A DNA stretch of 64,000 nt from Cellulophaga sp. HaHaR_3_176 (GCF_019021925.1 NZ_CP058990.1:2630001-2694000); one strand, 5' to 3'. Shown: positions 18,019 through 28,222, numbered from the stretch's first letter. Program-made: numbers and translations. The notes: generated by a model from the sequence alone, not told the origin.

Positions 18019-19386
18019 CTATTTGTTTAGTGGCTTAGATTCTTCTACACCCATGTAATCTTGTACAGTTCTAAAACCGATATAACTACGAGCTGAATCT
18101 TGGTATTCATAATCTCTTGTACTCACCTGTAAAAAGTAAGCAACATCTTTCCATGAACCACCTCTAATAACTTTACGTGCATTTTTACCTGTTCCTCCAT
18201 TAGGGTTCATAGTAGAAACATATTCGTATGAATTTGGATCGTAACTAGAGTCTGTCCATTCTGATACATTACCAGCCATGTTATAAAGGTTATAATCGTT
18301 AGGTTCAAATGATTTAGCTTCAACAGTGTAAAGTGCAGTATCAGCAGCATAATCACCACGCTGAGGTTTAAAGTTTGCCATAAAACAACCTGTGTCGCTT
18401 ATAACATAAGGACCACCCCAAGGGTAAGTTCCTCCTTCAATACCACCTCTTGCAGCATATTCCCATTCAGCTTCTGTTGGCAATCTAAATTGATTAACAA
18501 ACTGCTTGTTTTTTGACTTTTGATCGTCATTTTTAAATTTCGTTCTCCAATTACAAAAAGCTTTTGCTTGTTTCCAACTAACACCTACAACTGGGTACTC
18601 GCTGTAAGCATCATGCCAAAAATAATCGTTATGCATTGGCTCATTATAAGAATACTCGAAATCTCTAATCCAAACTGTTGTATCTGGGTATATTTCTAAC
18701 TCTTCTTGTTTGATAAAATCTTTTCTGCTTCCTTTACCTTTAGCTCTAGCTGCAGCTTCAATATCCATCCAAGAATACTTATATTTTAATTGTGTTACAT
18801 CAATAGTACGTTGACCATTATACGACTCCTCTTCAGGAATATATAATTTGTCCATTACCTCAACATAATACTCATCTGGGTATTCTGATGTTTCCCAAAC
18901 TAAGTTTTCATCTAAATTTAAGCCACGACCCTCATAACCAGTTTCTCCCATTCCTGAGTAGTTATCAATCATATACTTATCATAAGCAGATAATCTTGTC
19001 GTATCTGCATCTTTAAATGCATACTCTCCAACACCACCATCAGCAGGTCCTAAACCTAACTCATCTGCGAGTATTGCCAATTTAGTTCTAACGATAGAAT
19101 CTCTTACCCATTCTACGAATTGTCTATATTCGCTATTGGTAATCTCTGTGTCGTCCATATAAAAAGAGCGTACAGTAACTGTTTTGGTTGGTGCGTTGAG
19201 AACTTGAGCTTGATCTTCTTCACTCTTACCCATTATGTAGGATCCCTGAGGGATTAATTCCATACCGAATGGTTTTTCTGGATACCACTTCTTTCCTTGT
19301 GATCCAACTAGTTCTCCTTTTGTTTTAGACCCACAACTGCTGAGCAAAAAAACAAACGCTATAGATGATAACAATAGCTTCTTCAT
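18019..19386 (-). CDS. gldK: GldK, type IX secretion ring lipoprotein
   Basis: This 455-residue lipoprotein has a signal peptide ending in a lipobox (LLSSC at residue 18). The remainder has the formylglycine-generating-enzyme (SUMF1) fold seen in GldK and GldJ: PMELIPQGSYIMG-like start (here GMELIPQGSYIMG), PVVGVSWKQAKAFCNW, RLPTEAEWEYAARGG and NVSEWTDSSYDPNS, ending KVIRGGSW...YIGFR. GldK is not an enzyme in this system but the outer-membrane-linked ring component with GldN. It is the first gene of the gldKLMN set, with a 117-base gap to the gene upstream. Confidence 0.96.
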   Translation of the reverse strand: MKKLLLSSIAFVFLLSSCGSKTKGELVGSQGKKWYPEKPFGMELIPQGSYIMGKSEEDQAQVLNAPTKTVTVRSFYMDDTEITNSEYRQFVEWVRDSIVRTKLAILADELGLGPADGGVGEYAFKDADTTRLSAYDKYMIDNYSGMGETGYEGRGLNLDENLVWETSEYPDEYYVEVMDKLYIPEEESYNGQRTIDVTQLKYKYSWMDIEAAARAKGKGSRKDFIKQEELEIYPDTTVWIRDFEYSYNEPMHNDYFWHDAYSEYPVVGVSWKQAKAFCNWRTKFKNDDQKSKNKQFVNQFRLPTEAEWEYAARGGIEGGTYPWGGPYVISDTGCFMANFKPQRGDYAADTALYTVEAKSFEPNDYNLYNMAGNVSEWTDSSYDPNSYEYVSTMNPNGGTGKNARKVIRGGSWKDVAYFLQVSTRDYEYQDSARSYIGFRTVQDYMGVEESKPLNK

Positions 19387-19503
19387 ACTTTAGGTTAAAT
19401 TTCGATTAAGACTGTACTTATTAAACACTTTTACTACTCTCTAAAACTACGTTTTATATGTTTTATTGTGTTTAATTGTATTATGTTATTAATATTTTTT
19501 AAT

Positions 19504-20661
19504 TTAATTAAAGCCTTTTTTATAGGCTTTATACCACCTTTCAGGAATAATTTGATTACAAGCATCATAATAATCCTTCTCCGTGCAAGGTAATAACGCT
19601 GCTAATTCCGATTTATTATGTGATGTTAAAATAGTAGGCACTTCTACCCACCAACGATTTGTCATGCTACTTTTATGGAAAATTAAATCATCAGCATCTG
19701 TTGGCACAATGAATTTTGTAAAATTTTCACTCTTTATAAATGGCGACTCTACAACCCTATAATTATGGCCTTCTATAAAGTACCATATTATCTGTGCTAT
19801 TAGCTGATAACACTGCGGACTGTTTTCTCCTTCATAAACTCCAAAAACTTTTACCTTATCGCTTATACCCGCATACCTCGCTATTGAGCATATTTCTTTA
19901 CCATCAAACCCATTAGGTGAAAAATTTTCTGAAAAAGAAACTTCACTAGCCTTAACTGATCGTAAATCAATACTAACAATATGGGCATCTCTAAGTACAG
20001 GTTCCGCTAAAGATATATCAGACGAAATTTCACCCAAACGATATCCATCAAAGAAAAGACGATCCATAAGGTCTTTTTCTTCTTGAGCACAAAAATAACT
20101 TTGATACCCTAAGTTTGAGAAATTAAAAAGGTTATTGGGTTGATCTGTAATAATCTTACTAATGTAAGAATGTGATGAAATAAGCTCATCTTCTTGACCA
20201 AAATCAAACCTACTATCTACCGATACTAAGTTTACCATGTTCCGCAATCCGTCAAAAGCTCTGTATGTTGGGTATGTAATATCTTGTGTTGCACCTATTA
20301 CAATCGGTATTACATCTTCTTCAAGCAACTCAGCAACAACCTGTCTTACAACAAAATAAGTATCTTCTACTGTTTCTCCTTCTTCAATATCACCTAAATC
20401 TACAATAGTACTATTCCAATTACCTATCATCAACTTATATAATTGAAGACGGATATCAGAAATATTTAAAGATTTTGGTTTTTTCTCAAAAGCATTTCGA
20501 GACTCATTAACACCTATAAGAGCAAAAGAAGCATTTGCTAAAACTGGCAAACCCTTCCGCTCTGAATGTTTATGTATTTTATTTCCTAATGCCTGTGCCG
20601 GTAGAAGTTCACAGTGAGCTAATATTTTATCATTAACTGGAACCAAAAAATCAAATGCCAT
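19504..20661 (-). CDS. Ureohydrolase-fold protein (formimidoylglutamase-like), probably non-catalytic
   Basis: This 385-residue protein shares the arginase/agmatinase/formimidoylglutamase fold along its C-terminal two thirds. The three metal-binding motifs are visibly altered. GGDHS is GATQD (His to Gln, residue 126). DAHxD is DSRFD (His to Arg at 151; Asp149 and Asp153 kept). SxDxD is SIDLR (second Asp to Arg at 234; Asp232 kept). Three of six Mn ligands are therefore missing, so arginase-type chemistry is unlikely. It lies 12 bases after topA and just before gldK, and may have a structural or regulatory role. The family call rests on motif placement and is firm; the loss of activity is inference. 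Confidence 0.85.
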   Translation of the reverse strand: MAFDFLVPVNDKILAHCELLPAQALGNKIHKHSERKGLPVLANASFALIGVNESRNAFEKKPKSLNISDIRLQLYKLMIGNWNSTIVDLGDIEEGETVEDTYFVVRQVVAELLEEDVIPIVIGATQDITYPTYRAFDGLRNMVNLVSVDSRFDFGQEDELISSHSYISKIITDQPNNLFNFSNLGYQSYFCAQEEKDLMDRLFFDGYRLGEISSDISLAEPVLRDAHIVSIDLRSVKASEVSFSENFSPNGFDGKEICSIARYAGISDKVKVFGVYEGENSPQCYQLIAQIIWYFIEGHNYRVVESPFIKSENFTKFIVPTDADDLIFHKSSMTNRWWVEVPTILTSHNKSELAALLPCTEKDYYDACNQIIPERWYKAYKKGFN

Positions 20662-20673
20662 AATTTTCTATAC

Positions 20674-23187
20674 TTACTTTTTTGCTTTCGTCTTAGGCTT
20701 CGCTTTAGGTTTTGCTTTGGCTTTAGCTTTCTTTTTGGGAGTTTTAGCCTCAATTAAAGCAATTGCTTCTTTTAAAGTAATTTTAGTTGCATCTACTTCT
20801 TTAGATAATTCAACTTTAATTTTACCCTTTAATACATTATGTCTTCCCCAACGTGCTTTTTCTACCCTAATTCCTTCTTCTTTCCAATCATGAATAACCT
20901 TGTCTATTTCTTTCTGCTTTTTGGTTTCAATAAGCTCAATGATATCATCTGTAGATAGGTTATCAAAATCGTATTTCTTATTCACGTTGATAAACATTCC
21001 GTCCCACTTAATAAATGGTCCAAAACGCCCTGTACCTTTAGTTACTTCTTTATCTTCATAATTAAATATAGGAGCATCTGCCTTTTGTTTAGCTACAATA
21101 AGTTCTATTGCTCTATCTAAAACAACATCGAAAGCGCTTTCTCCTTTATCTAGAGATATAAATTTATCACCAAACTTCACATAAGGTCCGAACCTACCCA
21201 CATTAGCAAGTACTTCTTCCCCTTCATAATTACCCAATGTTCTTGGCAATGTAAATAGCTCCATTGCTTCTTCGAAGCTAATTGTATTTAAAGATTGCTC
21301 TGGCAATAAACTAGCAAAAACAGGCTTTTCTTCTTCTTCAGATGTTCCTATCTGAACCATTGGCCCAAACCTACCTAAACGAACTAAAACTTGTCGTCCA
21401 GATTTTGGATCTGTACCTAAAATTCGCTCGCCGCTAGCTCTATCTGCATTTTCTTCAACATCTATTACTTTTGGATGAAAATCTTTATAAAAATCCTTCA
21501 TCACTTTCTTCCAATCCTCTCTTCCTTCTGCAATTTCATCAAAGTCTTCTTCAACTTTTGCAGTGAAATTATACTCCATAATTCCAGAAAAATGACTTAC
21601 TAAAAAGTCAGTAACTATCATACCTATATCCGTAGGCACTAATTTTCCTTTTTCTGACCCTACAGTTTCCGTTAAGTTATTTTCTTTAACGGCGTTATTT
21701 TCTAAAACCAACTGAACATATTCTCTTTCAACACCTTCAACTGTACCTTTTTCTACATACCCTCTATTCTGTACTGTCGAAATTGTCGGTGCATAAGTAG
21801 ATGGTCTACCAATACCGAGCTCTTCTAACTTTTTTACTAATGATGCTTCTGTAAATCGGTATGGTGGTCTTGAAAAACGTTCTGTAGCCGTGATATAATT
21901 ATTTCCTAAAGCTTCTCCTTTTTTCATTGCAGGAAGCATACCTTCTTGCTCTTCTGATGTATCTTCATCATCAAGGCCTTCCATATATACTTTTAAGAAA
22001 CCATCAAATTTGATAACCTCACCGTTAGCACTAAACTCATCGGTATGGCCTGAACAACTTATTTTAACATTGGTGCGCTCTAATTGCGCATCACTCATTT
22101 GCGATGCCAAAGTACGTTTCCAAATAAGTTCGTATAATTTTGTCTGATCTCTTTCTAACGAAACTGACTGAAGTTTCATATCAGTAGGGCGAATAGCCTC
22201 ATGTGCTTCTTGTGCTCCTTTTGATTTTCCTTTGTAATTACGTGTATTACTATACTCTTTACCGTAATTTTCTTCAATTGCCTCTTTCGCAGCATCTAAA
22301 GCTTCTTTCGATAAGTTTACACTATCAGTTCTCATGTAGGTAATTAACCCTGCCTCATATAAACGTTGTGCAACTTGCATGGTTCTACTTACTGAAAAAT
22401 ATAGTTTCCTAGAAGCTTCTTGCTGTAATGTAGATGTTGTAAATGGTGCTGCTGGCGATTTTTTAGCAGGCTTCTGATCTAAACTAGCTACTTCAAAATC
22501 AGAACTCATATTCTTTTTCAAGAATGTATTTGCTGCTGATTTAGATGGAAATGTTTTATTCAGTTTAGCTGAAAAAATACTTCCTGCACTAGTTTTAAAT
22601 TGTGCTGTTATTTTAAATGACGCTTCTGTTTGGAAAGCATCAATATCTCTTTCTCTTTCTACAATTAAACGCACAGCCACTGACTGAACTCTACCTGCTG
22701 AAAGACCTGGTTTAATTTTCTTCCAAAGAACTGGCGACAACTCATACCCCACTAATCTATCTAATACACGCCTTGCTTGTTGGGCGTTTACCAAATCGTA
22801 ATTAATCTCTCTTGGGTTTTCTATTGCTTTTTGTATTGCTGACTTAGTAATGCTATTAAAAACAATACGTTTTGTTTTAGATTTTTCTAAACCAAGTTCT
22901 TGTTCTAAATGCCAAGAAATAGCCTCTCCCTCGCGATCTTCATCACTCGCAAGCCATATTGTTTCTGCTTTCTTCGCTAAATCTTTCAATTTTTTGACTA
23001 AAGCTTTTTTATCTTGACTTACAATATATTTTGCATTAAAATCATTTTCGACATCTACGCCTAACTCCTTTGATGGTAAGTCGGCTATATGACCAAAACT
23101 GGATTCTACTTTAAAGTCTTTTCCTAAAAATTTCTCAATTGTTTTTGCTTTCGCTGGAGACTCTACGATTACTAAATTCTTTGCCAT
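20674..23187 (-). CDS. topA: DNA topoisomerase I (type IA)
   Basis: This 837-residue protein starts with a TOPRIM domain (LVIVESPAKAKTIEKFLG; LASDEDREGEAISWHL) and the topo IA core. The catalytic tyrosine lies in LITYMRTDSVNLS, and RPSTYAPTISTVQNRGYV is conserved. Several C-terminal repeats (LGRFGPMVQIG, VGRFGPYVKFG, TGRFGPFIKWD) replace the zinc fingers of the E. coli enzyme, and a Lys/Ala/Pro-rich tail ends the protein. It relaxes negative supercoils. A TACTTTTG promoter box lies 19 bases upstream of the ATG. It heads the run topA, ureohydrolase, gldKLMN. Confidence 0.97.
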   Translation of the reverse strand: MAKNLVIVESPAKAKTIEKFLGKDFKVESSFGHIADLPSKELGVDVENDFNAKYIVSQDKKALVKKLKDLAKKAETIWLASDEDREGEAISWHLEQELGLEKSKTKRIVFNSITKSAIQKAIENPREINYDLVNAQQARRVLDRLVGYELSPVLWKKIKPGLSAGRVQSVAVRLIVERERDIDAFQTEASFKITAQFKTSAGSIFSAKLNKTFPSKSAANTFLKKNMSSDFEVASLDQKPAKKSPAAPFTTSTLQQEASRKLYFSVSRTMQVAQRLYEAGLITYMRTDSVNLSKEALDAAKEAIEENYGKEYSNTRNYKGKSKGAQEAHEAIRPTDMKLQSVSLERDQTKLYELIWKRTLASQMSDAQLERTNVKISCSGHTDEFSANGEVIKFDGFLKVYMEGLDDEDTSEEQEGMLPAMKKGEALGNNYITATERFSRPPYRFTEASLVKKLEELGIGRPSTYAPTISTVQNRGYVEKGTVEGVEREYVQLVLENNAVKENNLTETVGSEKGKLVPTDIGMIVTDFLVSHFSGIMEYNFTAKVEEDFDEIAEGREDWKKVMKDFYKDFHPKVIDVEENADRASGERILGTDPKSGRQVLVRLGRFGPMVQIGTSEEEEKPVFASLLPEQSLNTISFEEAMELFTLPRTLGNYEGEEVLANVGRFGPYVKFGDKFISLDKGESAFDVVLDRAIELIVAKQKADAPIFNYEDKEVTKGTGRFGPFIKWDGMFINVNKKYDFDNLSTDDIIELIETKKQKEIDKVIHDWKEEGIRVEKARWGRHNVLKGKIKVELSKEVDATKITLKEAIALIEAKTPKKKAKAKAKPKAKPKTKAKK

Positions 23188-23205
23188 TAACTAGTTTTTG
23201 GTATT

Positions 23206-23213
23206 ACAAAAGT
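23206..23213 (-). promoter_or_regulatory. -7 box before topA (TACTTTTG)
   Basis: This is an exact TAnnTTTG on the minus strand, 18 bases before the topA ATG at 23187, implying a leader of about 10-15 bases. Confidence 0.45.
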
Positions 23214-23280
23214 ATACCAATTTTTTTATTTAAACTTGCTTCCTTTATATATAGGCGCAAAAAAGACCAAATTAAACATT

Positions 23281-23310
23281 AAAAAACACACTTAAAGCAG
23301 TGTGTTTTTT
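23281..23310 (-). terminator. Terminator between the LVIVD pseudogene and topA
   Basis: The arms AAAAAACACACT (23281-23292) and AGTGTGTTTTTT (23299-23310) form a perfect 12-bp stem with a 6-base loop and T-run on the minus strand. It lies 29 bases after the former stop of the pseudogene. Confidence 0.8.
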
Positions 23311-23338
23311 ATTAGTTTTTAACTCTAAACTTTAATGC

Positions 23339-24570
23339 TTATTTTAATAATAACGTACTCATTAATTTCATTTCATTTTCTAAATATTCATATTGATACA
23401 ACACCTCTTCTCCTATCATAAGCAAACTTTTTCTAACGGAATTACATCAAAAGTATTTATATCATTAAAATGATTTAATGGTATTAAATTCTCTACATCT
23501 GTTTTATCATATACTTTTAATCCCGAGTCTCCATCACAAACAAAAATCTTATCACCTTTAATTCCAAGACCATAAGGGCTGTCCATTGCATACGACTTCA
23601 CTAAATTAGGATTCGACAAATTATTAACATCAATTATTAACAACTACTTTTTGTAGCTCCGCATGAGTTACCACTACGCAATGTTACATACGCATAATTT
23701 TCATCAGCAACGACAGGGTCACAAGTCTTACCATGTTGAAATTCTGAAACAGAAACTGGTTTAGATGGCGATGATATATCATAGATATACATTCCGCTTC
23801 TGCTTCCTAAAAAAAGATTGTCACCTAAATTAAAAATAGTTTCAATATCAAAGCCCGCATGCACACTTTCTACTTTTTCTGGACTATTTAAGTTTTCAAT
23901 ATTAAAGACGTTTATATTATGACTATCTACTGTATACAAATAATCTTTCACAATTTTAAAGCGAGCTAAAGAGCCTCCTTGCCCTACAACTACATCATTC
24001 GTCATCTCTGCAAAAAGAACACTTGACCCTCCAAATCTGTTCTCATATTCCTCAATTGATCTACGCTCTGTAATAGTTTCCCTACCAACAATTATTTCTT
24101 ATGAAAAATCTACTACGTCATACTCCACAAAATCAACATTTACAGGCCAAATAACATTATTTTGAAGAACGTTTTCTAACCTTTCCACTTTTTTAATATT
24201 ATTAATATCAGAAATATCTAGCACCACTAAATCTGTAACACTATCTGCATATAAAAATTCATTTTTGATAGAAATATCGACTTTCCCTGCTATTTTTAAA
24301 TAAGCTACTTTTTCAGGCGCATTTGGGTCTCTATTATATGAATTCCTTTATATTTATCATTTATAAAAATATAATCTTTATAAGCATAAATTTCACCAGA
24401 CTCTTTAATAAATTTTGGAGGAAAAACACTTATGTCGCTTTTAAACTCTTCCACAGATATATTTAATGGCCTTACTACTAAATATTCAGCATATTTATTA
24501 TCATCATCGTCATCACAAGAAAAAAACCAAGACTAAGAGAAATAAACAACAATACAATTCTAATTTTCAT
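23339..24570 (-). pseudogene. Decayed LVIVD-repeat lipoprotein
   Basis: Translating the minus strand by following the homologous frame gives a lipoprotein start (MKIRIVLLFISLSLGFFSC, poly-Asp), several LVIVD-type repeats (DLVVLDISDINNIKKVERL; IYDISSPSKPVSVSEF; LLIIDVNNLSNPNLV) and an end near 23339. The reading frame breaks at least four times: a T7 run near the lipobox needs an eighth T; near 24325-24335 (between GIHII and DPNAPEK); near 23643-23648 (between GATKS and LLIIDV); and at an A5 run near 23430. One in-frame TAA lies at 24099-24101. Intact neighbours show no such errors, so this looks like a disabled gene and not poor sequence. Homologues are surface-associated proteins of unknown role. 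Confidence 0.85.
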
Positions 24571-24645
24571 ACCTATTTGTTTTTTTAGTGGTTATTAAAT
24601 AGATACATCAAATGCATATTGGTTGAGAACTAAAATAAAATAGTA

Positions 24646-25317
24646 TCAAAAATTTTGATAAACGATAGTTTTTATAACACTCTTATCATCATAATCTACC
24701 TCTAAAAACAGCTCTTCTTTTGATGGTTTTAAATTAAATGGAGCCTTAGTAATGACTACTCCGCTCTTCTTTTTCAATCGAATACCCTGCCCCGTAATCT
24801 TATCTACATTTGGTTCAAAATCATTAGATGGTAAATGTTCTGTAATTATTACGAATTTGAATTTCTTAAATTTTTCAACAAGAGTGTTTATTTCTGTATT
24901 TGACAAATGTTGCATTACCTGCCTAACCATTAAACAATCTGCATTTGGTATTTCATCTTTACAAATATCTAAACATTGAAAAATTAAATTATTCTCCTTA
25001 AAAAAATTTCGATTTCTCTCAATCAGAGCATCTACAACATCAATAGCAACATATTTTTTAGTGTAGTGAACAAGCTGCCTACCAATATTAAAATCTCCGC
25101 AACCTAAATCACAAACCGTTAGTGGCTCTTTAAAAGATTTTAAAAATTCAGAAACAACCTTAACATAAGGCGTTACAATTTTAGAATCGTGAGAACCTGT
25201 ACCTGAATAAAAATCATAATCTGCCCCTCCCCACATGTGCTGATTATAAATTTGAGTCATAACTGCTTTAGTAGACCATCTTTTTTTTTCATTCAAAACT
25301 TTCTTTTCTTTACCCAT
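24646..25317 (-). CDS. Class I SAM-dependent methyltransferase
   Basis: This 223-residue protein has the SAM-binding motif I VCDLGCGDFNIG near residue 80, then VAIDVVDALIERN as motif post-I, and CLMVRQVMQHLSN at the motif IV/V position. These fit a small-molecule class I methyltransferase. The substrate is unknown. It is separated from the pseudogene by 75 bases and lies divergent from miaB. Nothing adjacent explains its job. Confidence 0.8.
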   Translation of the reverse strand: MGKEKKVLNEKKRWSTKAVMTQIYNQHMWGGADYDFYSGTGSHDSKIVTPYVKVVSEFLKSFKEPLTVCDLGCGDFNIGRQLVHYTKKYVAIDVVDALIERNRNFFKENNLIFQCLDICKDEIPNADCLMVRQVMQHLSNTEINTLVEKFKKFKFVIITEHLPSNDFEPNVDKITGQGIRLKKKSGVVITKAPFNLKPSKEELFLEVDYDDKSVIKTIVYQNF

Positions 25318-25395
25318 AAAAATATTTTCAAAACCAATGTAAAAATCATTATTGATAAACCAGTTACAAATTTCACGAATTTTTAACTGCCAATA

Positions 25396-25426
25396 TGACA
25401 GAACGCTCGTAAAAATCTTATCTTTG
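25396..25426 (+). promoter_or_regulatory. Promoter of miaB
   Basis: A -7 box TATCTTTG (25419-25426) has a TGACA (25396-25400) 18 bases upstream, reminiscent of a -33/-35 element. The start point would fall about 30 bases before the miaB ATG. Confidence 0.5.
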
Positions 25427-25462
25427 CAAACTAATTAATTATTCAGTTGATTATCATACCGC

Positions 25463-26908
25463 ATGGAGGAGAAGATTATTGATGAAGAAAACCAAGGACA
25501 ACCTTTAGTTCTTGACAAAACCTTAGGTAACAACCGTAAACTTTATATTGAAAGTTATGGGTGTGCTATGAATTTTTCTGATAGTGAAATTGTAGCATCT
25601 ATTTTAGCTAAGGAAGGCTTTGACACAACAAATGAGCTTGAACAAGCTGATTTAGTTTTAGTAAACACCTGTTCTATTCGCGAAAAAGCAGAACTTACTG
25701 TTCGCAAACGATTAGAAAAATATAACGCTGTAAAAAGACTAAGACCACATATGAAGGTGGGGGTTTTAGGCTGTATGGCTGAACGACTTAAAAGCAAATT
25801 TTTAGAAGAGGAAAAAATTGTAGATATGGTTGTTGGCCCAGATGCTTACAAAGATTTACCAAACCTTATTCAAGAAATAGATGAAGGTAGAGATGCCGTA
25901 AATGTAATCTTATCTAAAGATGAAACTTATGGCGATATTGCCCCTGTTCGATTAAACACAAACGGGGTTAGTGCATTAGTATCGATAACTAGAGGTTGTG
26001 ATAATATGTGTACTTTTTGCGTTGTACCTTTTACCAGAGGTAGAGAACGTAGTAGAGAACCACAATCTATTCTAAAAGAAATACAAGAGCTTTCTGATAA
26101 AAATTTTAAAGAAATTACCCTATTAGGTCAAAATGTAGATAGCTACTTATGGTATGGTGGCGGCTTAAAAAAGGAATTTGTTAACGCATCTGAAATGCAA
26201 AAAGCAACAGCAGTGAATTTCTCTGCTTTGTTAGATATGGTTGCAAAAACATTTCCAAAAATGCGTATTCGTTTTTCAACATCAAATCCTCAAGATATGA
26301 CGCTTGATGTTATTGAAACGGTTGCAAAACACGACAATATTTGTAATCATATACATTTACCTGTACAAAGCGGAAGTAACCGTATTTTAAAAGAAATGAA
26401 CAGGTTACACACTATCGAAGAGTATTTTGAATTGATTGATAATATTAGAAAAATACTGCCTGATTGTGCAATTTCTCAAGATATGATTTCTGGCTTTCCT
26501 ACAGAAACAGAGGAAGATCACCAAGATACATTGAACGCTTTAAAAAGAGTGCAGTATGATTTTGGTTATATGTATTCTTACTCAGAAAGACCAGGAACAA
26601 TGGCTGCTCGAAAGCTAGAAGATGACATACCTGAAGAAACGAAAAAAAGAAGATTAGCAGAAATAATTGCTGTTCAGCGTGAAGCTGGTCATTATAGAAC
26701 AAAACAACACTTAGGAAAAATTGAAGAAGTTTTAATTGAAGGTCCTTCAAAAAAATCTGATCAACATTGGATGGGAAGAAACTCTCAAAACGCTGTTGTA
26801 ATTTTTGCAAAAGAAAATTACAGTGTAGGTGAATTTGTTTTAGTAAAAATAACTGATTGTACTTCTGCAACCCTACTTGGTGAGGCTGTAAAACTTGCAG
26901 ACAAATAA
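25463..26908 (+). CDS. miaB: tRNA-2-methylthio-N6-dimethylallyladenosine synthase
   Basis: This 481-residue radical-SAM methylthiotransferase has an N-terminal domain starting with [17 protein letters not shown] and VLVNTCSIR (cysteines for one iron-sulfur cluster). The radical-SAM cluster motif is GCDNMCTFC (Cys179, 183, 186), and a TRAM domain ends the protein. It adds a methylthio group to i6A37 of tRNAs that read codons starting with U. It heads the run miaB, sigma-54 activator, lptE, TPR-like gene, secG, with gaps of 15 bases or less after miaB and before secG. Confidence 0.97.
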   Translation: MEEKIIDEENQGQPLVLDKTLGNNRKLYIESYGCAMNFSDSEIVASILAKEGFDTTNELEQADLVLVNTCSIREKAELTVRKRLEKYNAVKRLRPHMKVGVLGCMAERLKSKFLEEEKIVDMVVGPDAYKDLPNLIQEIDEGRDAVNVILSKDETYGDIAPVRLNTNGVSALVSITRGCDNMCTFCVVPFTRGRERSREPQSILKEIQELSDKNFKEITLLGQNVDSYLWYGGGLKKEFVNASEMQKATAVNFSALLDMVAKTFPKMRIRFSTSNPQDMTLDVIETVAKHDNICNHIHLPVQSGSNRILKEMNRLHTIEEYFELIDNIRKILPDCAISQDMISGFPTETEEDHQDTLNALKRVQYDFGYMYSYSERPGTMAARKLEDDIPEETKKRRLAEIIAVQREAGHYRTKQHLGKIEEVLIEGPSKKSDQHWMGRNSQNAVVIFAKENYSVGEFVLVKITDCTSATLLGEAVKLADK

Positions 26909-26923
26909 AAAAGATTAACACTA

Positions 26924-28195
26924 ATGGAATCTGTACAAGCAACAAAACAACGATTTGAAATTATTGGTAATGATTTAAAATTAAATCGTTCAATTGAAAA
27001 AGCTATCCAAGTAGCCCCAACAGATATTTCTGTTTTAGTAACAGGAGAAAGTGGTGTTGGTAAAGAGGCTATTCCTAAAATAATTCATTCTCTTTCTCAT
27101 AGAAAGCACGCAAAATATATTGCAGTAAACTGTGGTGCAATACCAGAAGGAACCATAGACAGTGAACTATTTGGTCATGAAAAAGGGGCTTTTACTGGTG
27201 CAACATCAACCCGTAGTGGTTATTTTGAAGTTGCCGATGGTGGAACTATTTTTTTAGATGAAGTTGGAGAACTACCACTAACTACTCAAGTCCGATTATT
27301 ACGTGTTTTAGAAAATGGAGAATTTTTAAAAGTAGGGTCTTCTCAAGTACAAAAAACAGATGTTAGAATTGTAGCCGCTACAAACGTGCACATGTTTGAA
27401 GCGATTAAAAAAGAAAAATTCAGAGAAGATTTATACTATAGATTAAGCACTGTGGAAATTGCAATTCCACCTTTACGAGAGCGTAAAGAGGACATTCATT
27501 TATTGTTTAGAAAATTTGCTTCAGATTTTGGTCAGAAATACAAAATGCCAACAATTAGGCTAGATGATGATGCTGTTCATTTACTTTTAAAATATAGGTG
27601 GCCAGGTAATATTAGACAATTACGAAACATTGCCGAACAAATATCTGTTTTAGAAGAAAAAAGAGCTATTTCAGTAGCTACTTTACATGGTTATTTACCA
27701 AACGCAAACGACTCCAACCTGCCTGCAGTAATAGATAAACATAAAAAAGAAGGCGACTTTAGTAATGAGAGAGAGATACTTTACAAAGTATTGTTTGATA
27801 TGAAAGGTGATTTAAATGACCTTAAAAAACTTACTTTAGAGTTATTAAAGAATAATGACACTGATAAGGTGCAAGAAGAGAATGAAAATTTAATTCGTAA
27901 AATTTACGGAGAAGACGATGATGAAGAATTTTCACATGAAAATGAAGAATCAAATGACGTTTTGCAGCTACCAGAACCTAAAACAGAACCAAGCTACAAC
28001 AAACCTTTGGTTGAAGACAAATATCATTTTGCCGAAGAAATAGAAGTTGAAGAAACCCTATCTTTACAAGAAAAAGAGATAGAATTAATCACTAAATCTT
28101 TAGAACGTAACAAAGGCAAACGAAAAGCTGCTGCTGCTGAATTAGGTATATCAGAAAGAACATTATATAGAAAAATTAAGCAATACGACTTATAG
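26924..28195 (+). CDS. Sigma-54-dependent transcriptional activator without sensor domain
   Basis: This 423-residue protein begins almost directly with the AAA+ domain. Walker A is at Gly41-Lys47 (GESGVGK), the sigma-54 contact loop GAFTGA at 88-93 is intact, and Walker B reads GGTIFLDEVGEL. A long acidic linker follows (EDDDEEFSHENEE, about residues 325-337) and a Fis-type helix-turn-helix ends the protein (KAAAAELGISERTLYRKIKQY). There is no receiver, PAS or GAF domain, so it resembles PspF and must be controlled by another protein or by its own level. Targets are unknown; the groESL promoter downstream has a sigma-54 signature. Confidence 0.93.
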   Translation: MESVQATKQRFEIIGNDLKLNRSIEKAIQVAPTDISVLVTGESGVGKEAIPKIIHSLSHRKHAKYIAVNCGAIPEGTIDSELFGHEKGAFTGATSTRSGYFEVADGGTIFLDEVGELPLTTQVRLLRVLENGEFLKVGSSQVQKTDVRIVAATNVHMFEAIKKEKFREDLYYRLSTVEIAIPPLRERKEDIHLLFRKFASDFGQKYKMPTIRLDDDAVHLLLKYRWPGNIRQLRNIAEQISVLEEKRAISVATLHGYLPNANDSNLPAVIDKHKKEGDFSNEREILYKVLFDMKGDLNDLKKLTLELLKNNDTDKVQEENENLIRKIYGEDDDEEFSHENEESNDVLQLPEPKTEPSYNKPLVEDKYHFAEEIEVEETLSLQEKEIELITKSLERNKGKRKAAAAELGISERTLYRKIKQYDL

Positions 28196-28222
28196 GTTTT
28201 TATTTTACTTAAAAAAATACAA

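Noticed and set aside
24541..24570. T7 tract near the lipobox as a phase-variation switch for the LVIVD protein
   Set aside because: Restoring this tract alone would not help, because three more frameshifts and one stop follow. The gene is dead, not switchable.
26499..26945. 148-codon open frame antisense to the end of miaB
   Set aside because: It is a shadow of an intact, well-conserved gene. The hydrophobic, Gln/Leu-rich translation has no signal, motif or independent promoter.
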